Assembly (NCBI RefSeq): GCF_026646375.1
Contig: NZ_JAIPPU010000007.1
Span: forward strand, 1-64,000
Source: Acetobacterium wieringae
GTDB lineage: Bacteria; Bacillota; Clostridia; Eubacteriales; Eubacteriaceae
Length of the DNA stretch: 64,000 bases
Reading direction: 5' to 3'
Position 1 is the first letter of the stretch. Each line of letters begins with the position of its first letter. The notes beneath the pieces are model-generated. The model saw only the letters and a program-made list of their open reading frames with translations. It did not search any database and had not been told where the DNA came from. The position numbers and the translations under genes are program-made. Positions 35,682 to 46,903 of the stretch are shown here, in pieces.

Positions 35682-36272
35682 ATGCAAAAATCACTGATTA
35701 AAAGGCGTGAAAGTATTATCGTTTCAACGATTCAAACGCTAAACGAGGTGGGGCTTCAAAATCTGTCGACAAAAATGATTGCTAATCAGGAAGGTGTTTC
35801 GGAAGGAACGCTGTTTCGGCATTTTAAGACCAAAACAGATATTATGCTGGCGGTGGTGGATCATTTTTCGCAGTATGATGATGCGATCATTGAAACCTGT
35901 ATTAAAAAAAATTTTTCGCCATTGGAAGCGATTCGCTATTTCTATAATGCCTATGCCGAATATTATCAGAACTATCCGGAAATTACGGTGGTAATTCAAG
36001 CTTACGATAGCCTGATGTGCGATGCGGAGTTGGCAGAAAAGGTTAGTGCAATCATTTATAAACGGGCAGATTTTATAATCAGAACAATTCAAGCGGCCAA
36101 AGATCAGAATCTCATAGGCGCACATTTGGATCCGGTACTATTAGAAAATATTCTCACCGGCGGTAGCAAGGAAATTTGTCTGAAATGGCGAATGGAACGG
36201 TATCGTTTTTCAATTAAAGAAAAAACTGCTGAAATGGTAGAAACGATTCTAAGTTGCTTTATCAAAGAATAA
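35682..36272 (+). CDS. TetR family regulator
   Basis: This 196-residue protein has a TetR DNA-binding domain at the N-terminus (IVSTIQTLNEVGLQNLSTKMIANQEGVSEGTLFRHFKTK, residues about 13-50) and a helical ligand domain. TAGGAGG precedes the ATG. It is the first gene of the chemosensory operon: the cheA start follows 18 bases after its stop, so it is likely to control the operon from within. The ligand is unknown. Confidence 0.88.
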   Translation: MQKSLIKRRESIIVSTIQTLNEVGLQNLSTKMIANQEGVSEGTLFRHFKTKTDIMLAVVDHFSQYDDAIIETCIKKNFSPLEAIRYFYNAYAEYYQNYPEITVVIQAYDSLMCDAELAEKVSAIIYKRADFIIRTIQAAKDQNLIGAHLDPVLLENILTGGSKEICLKWRMERYRFSIKEKTAEMVETILSCFIKE

Positions 36273-36290
36273 AATCAAGGAGGGAACCGA

Positions 36291-38369
36291 TTGGCTGAGC
36301 AATATATCAATGACCCAATGCAGGAGGTATTTATTTTTGAAACCTCTCAGCAATTGGAGCAAATGGAACAGTCGGTGATAAAAACCGAGGCCCTGGGTAG
36401 TTACCCCGGCGAAACCGTTAATGAAATATTCCGGATTATGCATACCATTAAAAGCTCGGCAGCGATGATGCTGATTAACAATATGTCCGTGTTGGCGCAT
36501 ACCACAGAAGATATGTTTTACTTCATCCGGGAAGAAAAGCCTCAATATATCGATGTTTCGACCCTGTCAGACCTGGTCTTTGAAGGGATTGACTTTATGA
36601 AACAGGAGTTGGAAAAAATAAAAAATGGAATTGAAGCCGATGGAAATCCGGAAATTTTGATCGGGAAGATTAAAGAACATTTAGGTTTGCTTAAAGAAAA
36701 AAACAACCTGACCGATTCCCAAGTCGTCAATAACGAACCGGTGAAGGAAAAATATTATATCAGCTCTAATAAAGCGGCAAAAATCAGTGTCCCGAAAACC
36801 TATCAGGTGATGCTCCAGTTTGTCGAAAACTGTGGCATGGAAAATATCCGGGCTTTTACAGTGGTTCATAATCTAAAAGAAATGACAGAAAACTTTAAGA
36901 GCATCCCGGAAGATGTTATCAACGATCCGGATTGTGTCGAGATCATTAAGCGGGATGGTTTCATCTTGGAGATTAAAACCCCGGAATCCCGCGATAAACT
37001 GGAAGATTTTTTTCATACCATGGCCTTTATCGAGGACATCCAAATCACTGAACTCAATGAATTTCAGGATATCCGGGAAGAGATAAGTAATCTTGTTTCG
37101 GATGAAGCAATTATCGTTCCTCAGCTCAGCAAAATGGTAGTGGAACAGCCCCCGACTAAAGAACCCCAAAATTTCAATGGTTGTCATGGTCAAAGCATGA
37201 TTTCGGTTAGCGTGGAAAAACTCGATAAACTGATGAATCTGGTGGGCGAGATGGTCATTTCTGAAGCCATGGTCACCCAAAATCCGGATCTCAAGGGATT
37301 GGTTCTGGACAATTTTAATAAATCTGCTCGACAGTTAAGGAAGATCACTAACGAACTGCAGGATATGGTGATGTCCATTCGAATGGTACCGCTGGGGTCT
37401 ACCTTTTTTAAGATGAATCGGATTGTTCGGGATATCAGCAAAAAGTTGGGCAAAGATATTACCTTAAAAATTTTGGGTGAAGAAACTGAGGTGGATAAGA
37501 ACATCATTGAACAGATTGGAGATCCGCTGATGCACATTGTCAGAAATTCCGCCGATCATGGAATTGAATTGGCAGAGACCCGCATCAGCCAGGGTAAACC
37601 CCGGGCTGGAACCATCACTTTGGAAGCGAAAAATGCCGGAGGTGAGGTATTGATCATCATCCGGGATGATGGGAAGGGCTTAAGTCGGGAAGGGATTCTA
37701 AAAAAAGCCTTTGAAAATGGCTTAGTGGGTGAAGAAGCCGCCATGATGACGGACACTGAAGTATTCAACCTGATTTTTTTGCCGGGATTTTCCACCAAGG
37801 AAGCGGTTACTGAGTTTTCAGGCCGGGGAGTTGGTATGGATGTGGTGGCTAAAAACATTGAAGCGGTAGGCGGCAATATTTTGGTGGAAAGTGTGGAAGG
37901 TCGGGGAACCACCATTACGCTAAAAATTCCACTGACTTTAGCTATCATTGAAGGGATGAATATCCGTGTGGGGGAAACGTGTTACACGTTGCCGATTATG
38001 GCGATAAAAGAGTCCTTTATCCCCAAGTCCCAGGAGGTTTTTCGGGACACCGATGAGAATGAGATGATTATGATCCGGGGTCAATGCTATCCGATTTTAC
38101 GGCTCAAAGACCATTACAAGGTAAAAAACGGAGTAACTCAAATTGACGAGGGCATTTTAATTATGCTAGAGGGGGAATCAAAAACCACCTGTCTTTTTGC
38201 AGATGAATTATTGGGTGAGCAACAAGTGGTAGTAAAAACGCTGCCAAAGTATATTCAGCGGATGAAAAAAATTGAGGGGCTGGCTGGTTGCACGTTGCTG
38301 GGGGATGGCAACATTAGTCTGATTTTGGATGTCAATGGCCTGGTCGATCAGAAACGGCTTAACAATTAA
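36291..38369 (+). CDS. cheA: Chemotaxis histidine kinase CheA (TTG start)
   Basis: This 692-residue kinase has the domain order P1 (Hpt, phosphorylated H51 in IMHTIKSS), a P2-like middle, dimerisation domain (about 300-370), ATP-binding domain (HIVRNSADHGIE as N box, DDGKGLS as G1, GFSTKE and GRGVGMDVV as later boxes) and a CheW-like P5 domain. The start is TTG at 36291, preceded by AAGGAGGG with six bases between. It would phosphorylate the receiver and CheB proteins encoded downstream. The operon lacks flagellar genes. Confidence 0.93.
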   Translation: MAEQYINDPMQEVFIFETSQQLEQMEQSVIKTEALGSYPGETVNEIFRIMHTIKSSAAMMLINNMSVLAHTTEDMFYFIREEKPQYIDVSTLSDLVFEGIDFMKQELEKIKNGIEADGNPEILIGKIKEHLGLLKEKNNLTDSQVVNNEPVKEKYYISSNKAAKISVPKTYQVMLQFVENCGMENIRAFTVVHNLKEMTENFKSIPEDVINDPDCVEIIKRDGFILEIKTPESRDKLEDFFHTMAFIEDIQITELNEFQDIREEISNLVSDEAIIVPQLSKMVVEQPPTKEPQNFNGCHGQSMISVSVEKLDKLMNLVGEMVISEAMVTQNPDLKGLVLDNFNKSARQLRKITNELQDMVMSIRMVPLGSTFFKMNRIVRDISKKLGKDITLKILGEETEVDKNIIEQIGDPLMHIVRNSADHGIELAETRISQGKPRAGTITLEAKNAGGEVLIIIRDDGKGLSREGILKKAFENGLVGEEAAMMTDTEVFNLIFLPGFSTKEAVTEFSGRGVGMDVVAKNIEAVGGNILVESVEGRGTTITLKIPLTLAIIEGMNIRVGETCYTLPIMAIKESFIPKSQEVFRDTDENEMIMIRGQCYPILRLKDHYKVKNGVTQIDEGILIMLEGESKTTCLFADELLGEQQVVVKTLPKYIQRMKKIEGLAGCTLLGDGNISLILDVNGLVDQKRLNN

Positions 38370-38396
38370 CAGTTGCAGCACAAAGGAGGCGAAACG

Positions 38397-38909
38397 ATGG
38401 CGGAAGAGTATGATGAATTTGATGATCTTGAAATGTCAGAAGGTGATGAAACCGAAGAAGGAAAATATTTGACCTTTACTTTGGATGCTGAGGCCTATGG
38501 GCTTGAAATTACTTATGTTACTGAAATAATCGGAATTCAGAAAATAACCGAGGTGCCGGAACTGCCTGAATACGTTAAAGGAATTATGAGTCTCAGGGGG
38601 CAGATCATTCCGGTAGTGGATATCCGACTCCGGTTTGGCAAACCGGCTCGCAACTACGATGAGCGCACCTGCGTCATTGTGGTTGAGATTGCAGATATTA
38701 CGGTAGGATTGATTGTCGATGGAGTGGCTGAAGTTGTGGCGATTCCGGCCGAGGAAATTGTTCCCCATCCCGATCTGGATGAAAGCGACAGCCGTCAATT
38801 TGTAAGAGGAATCAGTAAGGTAGGAACTTCAGTTAAACTGATTCTTGACTGCAACAAACTGCTAGCTGATGATAAAGAGGAAAACCCCAATCGGGAAGCC
38901 GGATATTAA
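38397..38909 (+). CDS. cheW: Coupling protein CheW
   Basis: This 170-residue protein has an acidic N-terminal tail (about 20 residues) and a CheW beta-barrel with YGLEITYVTEII, LPEYVKGIMSLRGQIIPVVD and VGLIVDGVAEVV. It links the receptor to CheA. ATG 38397 is preceded by AAAGGAGG; an earlier in-frame start overlaps that site. It lies 27 bases after cheA. Confidence 0.92.
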   Translation: MAEEYDEFDDLEMSEGDETEEGKYLTFTLDAEAYGLEITYVTEIIGIQKITEVPELPEYVKGIMSLRGQIIPVVDIRLRFGKPARNYDERTCVIVVEIADITVGLIVDGVAEVVAIPAEEIVPHPDLDESDSRQFVRGISKVGTSVKLILDCNKLLADDKEENPNREAGY

Positions 38910-38949
38910 CTTAAATAAACACAAAAAACTTTGATGGAGGATATACGTA

Positions 38950-40629
38950 ATGGAATTATTTAGAAATTTGAAAATAAAACAAAAGCTGGTTACCTGTTTT
39001 ATCCTGTTGGCAGCAATCACTGGGATTGTCGGCGTATTTGGCATCTATACCATGAATAAAATTAATTCTCAGTCTGAAAACATGTATTATAATAACCTGG
39101 TGCCATCCCAAAAACTGGCCAGCATTCATGCGGCCATGGAAGATATCCGGGCCAATCAGCTACTGGCAGTATATGAACGTAATCCGGCCACACTGCAGAC
39201 TCGCCTTGATGCTATTAACGCAGCGGTGGAAAGCGATAATGCTTTGCTAAAAGAGTATGAAGCCACCATTTCGGATGAAGAAAACAGAACTCTCTACACA
39301 ACCTTGACGAATAGCCTGGCCGACTATCGGGAATTGCGCAATGCCAATCTGGAACTGGTCAAAGCGCAGAAATATGATGAGGCGATCGTTGGACTTGATG
39401 CAGTCAGTCAGACCAGACAAACGGTGGATGAGGATCTGGAAGCCCTGATTAACTATAATACCACCCAGGCTGAAGCAGTTTTGACCCAGAATACCGCCGA
39501 ATTCAGGACACAAAGTATAATGATGATCATTTTTATCATCGTTGGAATAGGTTTGGCGGTAGGACTCGGATTGCTGGTGGCCAATATGATCAGCACACCC
39601 CTACGCCGAATGGTGGGTGCGGCTGAAGAAATCGCTAATGGTAATTTGGATGTGGATGTCAAAATAGACAGCCGGGATGAGGTTGGAGAGTTGGGATTGG
39701 CCTTTGTAAAAATGACCGATCACATTAATGAAATCATGACAAATATTGATTCTGCTGCCGAACAGGTATCAGCTGGTTCCAAACAGATTGCCGATTCTAG
39801 CATGGGTCTGTCCCAGGGAGCCACTGAACAGGCCAGCTCCATCGAAGAGCTCACCGCTTCCATTGAAGAAATTTCAGCGCAGACTCGTCTTAATGCTGAC
39901 AGTGCCGGCGAAGCCAATGAACTGGCGGAATTGACTCGAGTCAATGCAGTTCAGGGTAATAATGAAATGAAACGGATGCTTAAATCCATGGAAGAAATTA
40001 ATGAATCCTCGACCAATATTTCTAAAATTATTAAGGTTATTGATGAGATTGCCTTCCAGACAAATATTCTGGCCCTAAACGCAGCGGTGGAAGCTGCCCG
40101 AGCTCGCCAGCATGGGAAAGGTTTTGCAGTAGTTGCCGAAGAAGTCAGAAATCTGGCCGCCCGTTCAGCTGATGCCGCCAAAGAAACAACACGAATGATT
40201 GAAGGCTCCATTAAAAAGGTGGACGATGGTACAAAAATAGCGACAACCACTGCAGTCGCCCTCAATCAGATTGTTGAAGATGTAGCCAAGGTTTCGAGTA
40301 TCGTCGAGAACATTGCAATAGCCTCCAATGAACAGGCGATTGGTATTTCGCAGATCAACCAGGGCATTATGCAGGTATCGGAAGTCGTTCAAATGAATTC
40401 GGCTACTTCGGAAGAAAGTGCGGCGGCCAGTGAGGAATTATCCAGCCAAGCCGAATTGTTAAGAGAACAGGCCGCCCGGTTTACTTTAAAAAAATCCCAC
40501 CGTTTTGGTTATCGGGATGCTGATGAATCAATGTCAGAAAATCTCAGTATCCGCAGAAAAACGGTTAATAACCCGGTCTCAAAACCGACTCGGATTGCCT
40601 TAACGGATAATGAATTTGGAAAGTATTAA
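38950..40629 (+). CDS. Methyl-accepting chemotaxis protein
   Basis: This 559-residue receptor has a membrane segment at about 12-32, an outer four-helix-bundle sensor domain (to about 190), a second membrane segment (about 190-212), a HAMP domain and a signalling domain. The hairpin tip is clear in [37 protein letters not shown] and [20 protein letters not shown] are typical methylation and bundling helices. The C-terminus has no CheR-tethering pentapeptide. The small sensor domain suggests a small ligand or a partner-mediated signal. GGAGG lies before the ATG. Confidence 0.93.
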   Translation: MELFRNLKIKQKLVTCFILLAAITGIVGVFGIYTMNKINSQSENMYYNNLVPSQKLASIHAAMEDIRANQLLAVYERNPATLQTRLDAINAAVESDNALLKEYEATISDEENRTLYTTLTNSLADYRELRNANLELVKAQKYDEAIVGLDAVSQTRQTVDEDLEALINYNTTQAEAVLTQNTAEFRTQSIMMIIFIIVGIGLAVGLGLLVANMISTPLRRMVGAAEEIANGNLDVDVKIDSRDEVGELGLAFVKMTDHINEIMTNIDSAAEQVSAGSKQIADSSMGLSQGATEQASSIEELTASIEEISAQTRLNADSAGEANELAELTRVNAVQGNNEMKRMLKSMEEINESSTNISKIIKVIDEIAFQTNILALNAAVEAARARQHGKGFAVVAEEVRNLAARSADAAKETTRMIEGSIKKVDDGTKIATTTAVALNQIVEDVAKVSSIVENIAIASNEQAIGISQINQGIMQVSEVVQMNSATSEESAAASEELSSQAELLREQAARFTLKKSHRFGYRDADESMSENLSIRRKTVNNPVSKPTRIALTDNEFGKY

Positions 40630-40721
40630 ATTAACTGCCTGAAAATGGGTATATTTAAACAGTATTATCAGGCAAACGCAGTTCAAATAATCTCATGTTG
40701 ATCAATTTAACGAGAACGAGA

Positions 40722-40760
40722 ATGCCCATCAGCGTCAATGTTGATGGGTGTATCTTTTCT
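40722..40760 (+). terminator. Hairpin between the receptor and cheB
   Basis: CCCATCA and TGATGGG pair across ten bases, followed by a moderately T-rich tract. It may be a partial terminator that lowers expression of the downstream genes. Confidence 0.5.
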
Positions 40761-40786
40761 TATATAAGGCAGAAAGGATGAGAATA

Positions 40787-41827
40787 ATGCACAGAAAAAA
40801 AGAAATCAGAGTTCTCGTCGTTGATGATAGTAAGTCTTTCCGAGAAATGGTGGTCAGAAATCTGTCTGCTGATCCTCAGATTCAAGTCATTGCCACTGCT
40901 GATGATGCTTTTGAAGCTCGGGATAAAATTCTCAAATTTGATCTGGACGTTTTGGTTTGTGATGTGGAAATGCCAAGAATGAATGGCCTTGAATTTATTA
41001 GACGCTTATTGCCTCAGTACCCCTTACCGGTAGTGATGATAAGTGATGCTCAGGTTGGTATTGAAGCCAGAAAAGTCGGTGCTTTGGATTGTGTGGAGAA
41101 ACCAACTCCCAGATCAATGAAGACTGTTGAGAATTTTATGATGGAACTGATTCAAAAGATCCGGTTGGCTGCTGGAGCCAAAAACATTGCACCAAAAAGA
41201 AATTTTGCCTCTGATCTGGCCACTTCTGCCGTGATAGAATCAGATCAGAGGCAGTCAAATGAGCAGCTCATTGCGATTGGTGCGTCTACCGGCGGCACTG
41301 AAGCGATATTTGAAATTCTTAAAGAGTTGCCAGCGAATTGTCCGGGAATTGTGATTGTTCAGCACATTCCCCCGGTGTTTTCAAAAATGTTTGCCGACCG
41401 ACTGGATAGCCAGACGTCACTGCGGTGCAAAGAAGCCCAAACCGGGGATTATCTCGAGCCAGGGGGGGTATATGTTGCCCCCGGTGATCAGCACATGCGG
41501 ATTAAACGGATCGGCAAAAAATACCGGGTTGAAGTTTTTGCCGGGGAAAAAGTAAATGGACATTGTCCTTCGGTGGACATGCTTTTTGATTCAGTAGCGA
41601 AGGAAGCTGGCAATCGGGCGATTGGGGTGCTGTTAACCGGAATGGGGAATGATGGTGCAAAGGGATTGCTGAATATCCGCCGCAGTGGCGGCTTCACCAT
41701 CGGTCAGGATGAAACATCTTCAGTGGTCTACGGGATGAACAAGGTGGCTTACAATATTGGGGCTGTAGCAGTTCAGTCGGCTCTGGAAAATATCCACCAC
41801 TGCATTCTCGCAGCGTTAAAGGAATGA
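40787..41827 (+). CDS. cheB: Chemotaxis methylesterase CheB
   Basis: This 346-residue protein has a receiver domain (VLVVDDSKSF; phospho-acceptor aspartate in VLVCDVEMP) and a methylesterase domain with catalytic S in IGASTGGTEA, H in VQHIPPVF and D in TGMGNDGAKG. It removes methyl groups from receptors and deamidates glutamines. The ATG at 40787 follows AAAGGA by eight bases. No CheR methyltransferase is in the window. Confidence 0.93.
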   Translation: MHRKKEIRVLVVDDSKSFREMVVRNLSADPQIQVIATADDAFEARDKILKFDLDVLVCDVEMPRMNGLEFIRRLLPQYPLPVVMISDAQVGIEARKVGALDCVEKPTPRSMKTVENFMMELIQKIRLAAGAKNIAPKRNFASDLATSAVIESDQRQSNEQLIAIGASTGGTEAIFEILKELPANCPGIVIVQHIPPVFSKMFADRLDSQTSLRCKEAQTGDYLEPGGVYVAPGDQHMRIKRIGKKYRVEVFAGEKVNGHCPSVDMLFDSVAKEAGNRAIGVLLTGMGNDGAKGLLNIRRSGGFTIGQDETSSVVYGMNKVAYNIGAVAVQSALENIHHCILAALKE

Positions 41828-41836
41828 GGTGAAGTG

Positions 41837-42307
41837 ATGACAAAAATAATTGGAATCGGCGAAATGGCTATTTCCAATAACTGTGATGATACAATTAAGA
41901 CGTTTGCTTTGGGCTCATGTCTGGGGATTACTGCGTACTCGCCGATTCGCAAAGTGGGGGGAATTATTCATATTGCTCTGCCCCAGCCAGCTCGAATGGA
42001 GGATGCCAGTGATCGCCATTGTTATTATGCCAGCACCGGATTACCATATTTTATTTCGCAGTTTTCCAGTCAATATGGGTGTCTGAAAAATGAACTGGTG
42101 ATCCGTATTTTTGGTGGCGCAGAATCCCTGCGCCAGAATGATACCTTCAACGTGGGGCGGCATAATCTGGAAATAACAAAAGCGATTTTAAAAGAAATGA
42201 ATTTGGGGATTCAATATGCTGAAACTGGAGCCAGAGTCAGTCGCACCATTGAGCTGGAAGTCGCCAGCGGCGACATCAATATCTGGCACCAGAATATGAT
42301 CATTTAG
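41837..42307 (+). CDS. cheD: Chemoreceptor glutamine deamidase CheD
   Basis: This 156-residue protein has the CheD signature: LGSCLGITAY with the catalytic cysteine, GGIIHIALPQP with the catalytic histidine, and IRIFGGAESL. It deamidates receptor glutamines and in some bacteria takes part in adaptation with CheC. The start overlaps GAGGTGAA-type ribosome binding sequence, nine bases after cheB. Confidence 0.92.
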   Translation: MTKIIGIGEMAISNNCDDTIKTFALGSCLGITAYSPIRKVGGIIHIALPQPARMEDASDRHCYYASTGLPYFISQFSSQYGCLKNELVIRIFGGAESLRQNDTFNVGRHNLEITKAILKEMNLGIQYAETGARVSRTIELEVASGDINIWHQNMII

Positions 42308-42363
42308 AAATCTGATCGACACGGTGGTGAGCACGATCGGAATACATACATAGGGAGAGGTAC

Positions 42364-45300
42364 ATGTCAAAGGAGAAGCGCTTAAATACTGAACGTGATT
42401 TTATTCAGGAATTTAATGCCATATCGGTGGGGGTGGTGGTCATCGATGAAAATGGTCGGGTCACCCGAGTTAATGAGCCGTTGCTGAACTACTTCAATCG
42501 GAACAGCGAAGATTTTATTGGCAAACAGTTTGGTGATGCGGTTCAATGCCGGAGCAGTCGTTTAAATAAACTGGGCTGTGGTTTTGATCCGTCCTGTGAA
42601 TTCTGCGAATTGAGAAATGCCTATTCCAAGGTTCTGGAATCAAAAGATATTCCAATCAAAATAGAGTTTAAAAAAAGTATTTTCGTGGATGACGAAGAAA
42701 ATGATTATTGGTTCCGAGTTAGTATCGCCCCGCTGATCCGTGGTCAAAAGCGACATGCAGTGGTAACTTTTGTCGATATTACCGAGCGTAAAAATCGGGA
42801 GCTGTCCCTGGAAAAATCCCGGGATTATTATTACCGGATGTTTGAAAACTTTCCAACGCTAATCTGGAAGACTGATCTGGAGGGGAATGTAGTTTATTTC
42901 AACCGCAGCTGGTCATTGTTTACTGGTAAGGACAATGAAGACTATCTGGGAATTAAGTGGTTGGATCTGATTCATCCCGAGGATCGCAAGTTCTATATGG
43001 AATTGAAAAAGAACGCCTTTTGCAGTCAAAAATCGTTTAGCATTCAGTATCGGATTCGTCATGCTACGGGTAATTATCGCTGGATTGAAGGGATTTACAG
43101 CCCGTCCTTTGAGGTGGATGGCAGTTATGGCGGGTATATCGGCATTGGTATTGATATTACCGATCGTAAAAACCTGGAGGAAGGACTGATCCGCTATAAA
43201 ATGTTGGCGGAAAAGGTTCGCGATACCATTCTTTTTGTAGAAACCAACGGTAAAATAATAGATGCCAATAATGCGGCAGTGGAACTTTACGGATACAAAC
43301 GGCGGGAATTGCTTGAACTTTCGGTTTTTGATTTAATTGAAGGGGGGCGATCGGTAGCCATTGAAGAGATGAAAAATGGCGAAAAAGATGGCGTTTTTTT
43401 CGAAACCATCCATAAGCATAAGGATGGTATTCATTTTCCAGTGGAGGTCAGTGCCAAAACCACCAAAATTAATGAAAAACGGGTGATTATTTGCATTATC
43501 CGGGATATTTCAGAGCGGAAAAATTCAGAAAATGCCCTTATTGATAGCGAGGAAAAGTTCCGCCAGGTTTTTCATAATTCCTCAGATGCTATCTTTGTTC
43601 AGGAAATAAACCAGGATGGTTTAAGCGGTCGGTTGATTGAGGTTAACCAGACGGCTGGCGATATGTTTCAGTACACCTATGAAGAATTTTTTGAACTGGA
43701 TGATCCGATTTTTAAAATTATTCAGGCACCAGGTGATACCGAACGGAACCTGAATGAGTTGAGTGAAAAAGATTATATTACCTTACAGACAAAGGCCAGA
43801 CGCAAAGATGGGTCGACTTTGCCGGTTGAGGTGATCTGCAGTCACTGCTATTTAAATGAAAAAAAAATGGCCATTAATATTGTTCGGGATATTACTGAAC
43901 GATTAGCGGTGGAGGAAGCCTTAAAATTGGCCAAAGAAGAAGCAGAAACTGCGAATCAGGCGAAAAGTGAATTTTTGGCTAATATGAGTCATGAAATCAG
44001 AACCCCGCTAAATGGGATTGTTGGTATGGTTAATCTGATGCGTTTGTCAAACCTCAACCAGGAACAGCAGGAAAATATCAAAATTATCAAAACCTGTGTC
44101 AACGCTTTGCTTAATGTGATTAATGATATTCTTGATTTTTCAAAAATGGAAGCGGGAAAACTCGAAATCAAGAAGCAAAATTGCGATATCAAAGCGCTGG
44201 TGGAACATACCATTAAAGCCCAGGCTCCAGTAGCAGCAGCTAAGGGACTTGAGCTGAATTACGCTTTTTCTGCCGTTGTACCGCAGTATGTTATGGCGGA
44301 TTTCCATCGAATTCAGCAGGTTCTTAACAACCTGATCAGCAATGCCATCAAGTTTACTGATGGCGGTGAGGTGTGGGTCAAGGTAAAAAATCTGTCGGTC
44401 GGGAAACAGCCGATTCAACTGCTTTTTGTGGTTGAAGATACGGGCATTGGAATTGCTGAAGAAAACCGACAGCGAATTTTTGAAAGCTTTAGTCAGGTGG
44501 ACGGCTCATTCACCCGCCGGTTTGGCGGTACCGGATTAGGTCTTGCCATTACCAGGCAGTTAGTGGAATTGATGGGCGGAAAAATCTGGGTGGAAAGTAC
44601 TGAGGGGCAGGGTAGCCGTTTCTATTTTCAGCTCAATTTTGAACCGGGTTTGGCAGAAACCAGTCAGCAGGAGAAACAGCCGGATTATTTTAAAATCAGT
44701 GAGCAATATAAAATTCTCTTAACTGAAGATGACAAGGTTAATCAACTGGTTATTTCACGAATGCTCAATGAGTGTGGTTATGGGGTGGATATTGCAGAAA
44801 ATGGCTATGAAGCGGTGGAAAAGGTTCGCAAGAATAGTTATGATATTATTTTGATGGATATTCAAATGCCGGAAATGGATGGAATTGAGGCGACCAGAAG
44901 AATTCGGGAATTCAACCAGGAGATCCCGGTTCTGGCGATCACAGCCTATGCACTCCATGGCGATCGGGAAAAATTCTTGTCTCAGGGGATGGATGGTTAT
45001 ATTTCTAAACCGATTAAAGTGGAACAACTGGTCGAAGAGATAGAGACGTGTATCAATCGCAAAGCGGTTGTTGGCCAGACCGGAGATTTTAAAATGCATA
45101 TTGATTCGAATGGGGAAATTATCATCGAGGAAAAAAAACCAATGGATGGTGCAAATGAAAGAGTGCGTGATGCGGAAAAAGAAGAGCGGTTAGCTGAGTT
45201 AATTAGCGAAATAAACAATCAGGTGGCGGCTGGTAAATTAGATGACTTAGAAAAATTGGCAAACCGGATCAAGAAACTCTCAATTTCTCTGGATATTGAA

Positions 45301-45420
45301 GATTTAAAAGTGGTTGCCTTTAAAATTGAATTGGATATCCGGCGGGGAAATTTTGAAGCTGCTGCCAAGCGAGTCAGTCAGATTAATCATATTTACTCAG
45401 TATATAAAAAAACAGTATAA
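42364..45420 (+). CDS. Hybrid sensor histidine kinase with four PAS domains and receiver
   Basis: This 1018-residue protein has no membrane segment. Four PAS-type domains span about residues 10-520 (the first has a Cys-rich insert CEFCELRN near 78). They are followed by HisKA with H543 ([11 protein letters not shown]), an ATPase domain ([27 protein letters not shown]), a receiver with D832 ([11 protein letters not shown]) and a helical tail of about 130 residues that resembles a phosphotransfer domain without the usual histidine. It sits in the chemosensory operon and could pass phosphate to the single receiver encoded next. A cytoplasmic redox or ligand cue is plausible. Confidence 0.9.
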   Translation: MSKEKRLNTERDFIQEFNAISVGVVVIDENGRVTRVNEPLLNYFNRNSEDFIGKQFGDAVQCRSSRLNKLGCGFDPSCEFCELRNAYSKVLESKDIPIKIEFKKSIFVDDEENDYWFRVSIAPLIRGQKRHAVVTFVDITERKNRELSLEKSRDYYYRMFENFPTLIWKTDLEGNVVYFNRSWSLFTGKDNEDYLGIKWLDLIHPEDRKFYMELKKNAFCSQKSFSIQYRIRHATGNYRWIEGIYSPSFEVDGSYGGYIGIGIDITDRKNLEEGLIRYKMLAEKVRDTILFVETNGKIIDANNAAVELYGYKRRELLELSVFDLIEGGRSVAIEEMKNGEKDGVFFETIHKHKDGIHFPVEVSAKTTKINEKRVIICIIRDISERKNSENALIDSEEKFRQVFHNSSDAIFVQEINQDGLSGRLIEVNQTAGDMFQYTYEEFFELDDPIFKIIQAPGDTERNLNELSEKDYITLQTKARRKDGSTLPVEVICSHCYLNEKKMAINIVRDITERLAVEEALKLAKEEAETANQAKSEFLANMSHEIRTPLNGIVGMVNLMRLSNLNQEQQENIKIIKTCVNALLNVINDILDFSKMEAGKLEIKKQNCDIKALVEHTIKAQAPVAAAKGLELNYAFSAVVPQYVMADFHRIQQVLNNLISNAIKFTDGGEVWVKVKNLSVGKQPIQLLFVVEDTGIGIAEENRQRIFESFSQVDGSFTRRFGGTGLGLAITRQLVELMGGKIWVESTEGQGSRFYFQLNFEPGLAETSQQEKQPDYFKISEQYKILLTEDDKVNQLVISRMLNECGYGVDIAENGYEAVEKVRKNSYDIILMDIQMPEMDGIEATRRIREFNQEIPVLAITAYALHGDREKFLSQGMDGYISKPIKVEQLVEEIETCINRKAVVGQTGDFKMHIDSNGEIIIEEKKPMDGANERVRDAEKEERLAELISEINNQVAAGKLDDLEKLANRIKKLSISLDIEDLKVVAFKIELDIRRGNFEAAAKRVSQINHIYSVYKKTV

Positions 45421-45478
45421 TTATTTAAACGATAGTGGCCAGAAAAAACAGCACAGCAAATGAAAGGTAGGAATGAAG

Positions 45479-45883
45479 ATGAAAATATTAATTGTGGAAG
45501 ATGACATGGTAAGCCGACGTTTTTTAGGTAAATTTTTAGCCCAATATGGAGAATGTGATATTGTGGTGGATGGAATGGAAGCCCTCGACGCGTATCTCAT
45601 TGCCATTAAAGAAGAAGATCCCTATGATCTGATTTGTCTGGATATAATGATGCCGAAGGTCGATGGGGTGAAGGTGCTCAAAGCTATTCGGGATTTTGAG
45701 ATGCAACGGGGAATCCATGCAGAAAACAGGGTGAAGATCATTATTATTACGGCTCTGGCTGATACGGAGTTTGTCAACACCGCCTTTGATCTGGGCTGTG
45801 AAGCGTATGCGGCAAAACCAGTTGATACGGATAAGTTGGTTGAAGTGATGAATAAGCTGGGTGTGATCAAAGTCGATCAATAA
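45479..45883 (+). CDS. Single-domain response regulator
   Basis: This protein of about 134 residues is a receiver domain with acidic pocket VEDD, the phospho-acceptor aspartate in LICLDIMMPKVDG, and T/S and K in IIITALAD and AAKPVD. It has no output domain. TAGGA lies six bases before ATG 45479; ATG 45473 is the alternative. It may act as the CheY of this operon or relay to the HD-GYP protein that follows by 19 bases. Confidence 0.9.
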   Translation: MKILIVEDDMVSRRFLGKFLAQYGECDIVVDGMEALDAYLIAIKEEDPYDLICLDIMMPKVDGVKVLKAIRDFEMQRGIHAENRVKIIIITALADTEFVNTAFDLGCEAYAAKPVDTDKLVEVMNKLGVIKVDQ

Positions 45884-45901
45884 GCCATGATGGGGTGAAA
45901 A

Positions 45902-46738
45902 ATGGGAATTTTAGAAGATCACATTAATAATCATACACAACTTGAACAGTCGGAGGTTCAAGCAACACTTAGCAATCATAAGCGGCGAAAAATTGGTAAT
46001 TCATTGTCTCATTATCTGTGTGATCTTGATGAAAATATGACAGAACAGCTCAACCGCGATATGTTGGTGGAATTAAAAAATAACCTGAGTAATGTGTTGT
46101 TTCAAGAAGAATACACGTACACTCACGTGACCCAATTCCTTGCACATATGTACGAAAGTATCGAAGGTAACCCAATTATTCTAAAAGCCCTGGATCAGAT
46201 CAAAAAAATGGATGAATACACCTTTACCCATAGTGTTAATACAGCCTTTTATTCCATGTTTATCGCCATGTGGATGGGTCTGGATGAGCAAGATATTATC
46301 AATGCAACCCAGGCGGGTTTTTTACACGATATCGGGAAGATCTATATTCCAGAGGAAATTTTAAATAAATCTGGAGCGTTGACCCGAGAGGAATATGAAA
46401 TTATTCAGCTTCACCCACTTTATGGCTATTCACTTCTTAATGAGTTTAGTGCGTTTAACCTTGAGGTTAAACGGGCAGTCCTTTTTCATCATGAACGGAT
46501 TGATGCAAGAGGCTATCCGCTTTGTGCAACTGATGATTACGTGGGTCTATTGCCAAAAATAGTTGCTGTAGCTGATGTTTATGATGCAATGACCACAAAT
46601 CGGATTTATAAGAAAGCAAAAACCGCCCGGGAAGCCATTGATTATCTCAGTCATCAGGGGCGAAGCCAACTGGATAATCAAGTATTGTTTTATTTTCTGA
46701 GTAATATCCCAGTATACGACTTCAAAATGTCACAATAA
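45902..46738 (+). CDS. HD-GYP domain protein (cyclic di-GMP phosphodiesterase type)
   Basis: This 278-residue protein has an N-terminal helical part (about 1-95) without a receiver and then an HD-GYP domain. FLHDIGKIYIPEEIL and LHPLYGY are present, and HHERIDARGYP keeps the metal-binding histidines and GYP motif, so activity is likely. The next-to-last position of the usual HHExxDGxGYP is changed to A-R. It follows the receiver gene directly, so it is the probable output of the chemosensory pathway. Confidence 0.88.
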   Translation: MGILEDHINNHTQLEQSEVQATLSNHKRRKIGNSLSHYLCDLDENMTEQLNRDMLVELKNNLSNVLFQEEYTYTHVTQFLAHMYESIEGNPIILKALDQIKKMDEYTFTHSVNTAFYSMFIAMWMGLDEQDIINATQAGFLHDIGKIYIPEEILNKSGALTREEYEIIQLHPLYGYSLLNEFSAFNLEVKRAVLFHHERIDARGYPLCATDDYVGLLPKIVAVADVYDAMTTNRIYKKAKTAREAIDYLSHQGRSQLDNQVLFYFLSNIPVYDFKMSQ

Positions 46739-46903
46739 AGAGCAGTGGCCTTAATCAGCAACAAGAACCAAAACTTGACAGGCAAATTGTGATAGTTTAT
46801 GATGGAAACAAACAGACATGGAGATTTGTATATTTGTTTAAATTGAAATGGTGATTGGGTGAAAAAAGTTGGAAAAGAAAAACAGTGCTGAAAGAAGGAT
46901 GAC

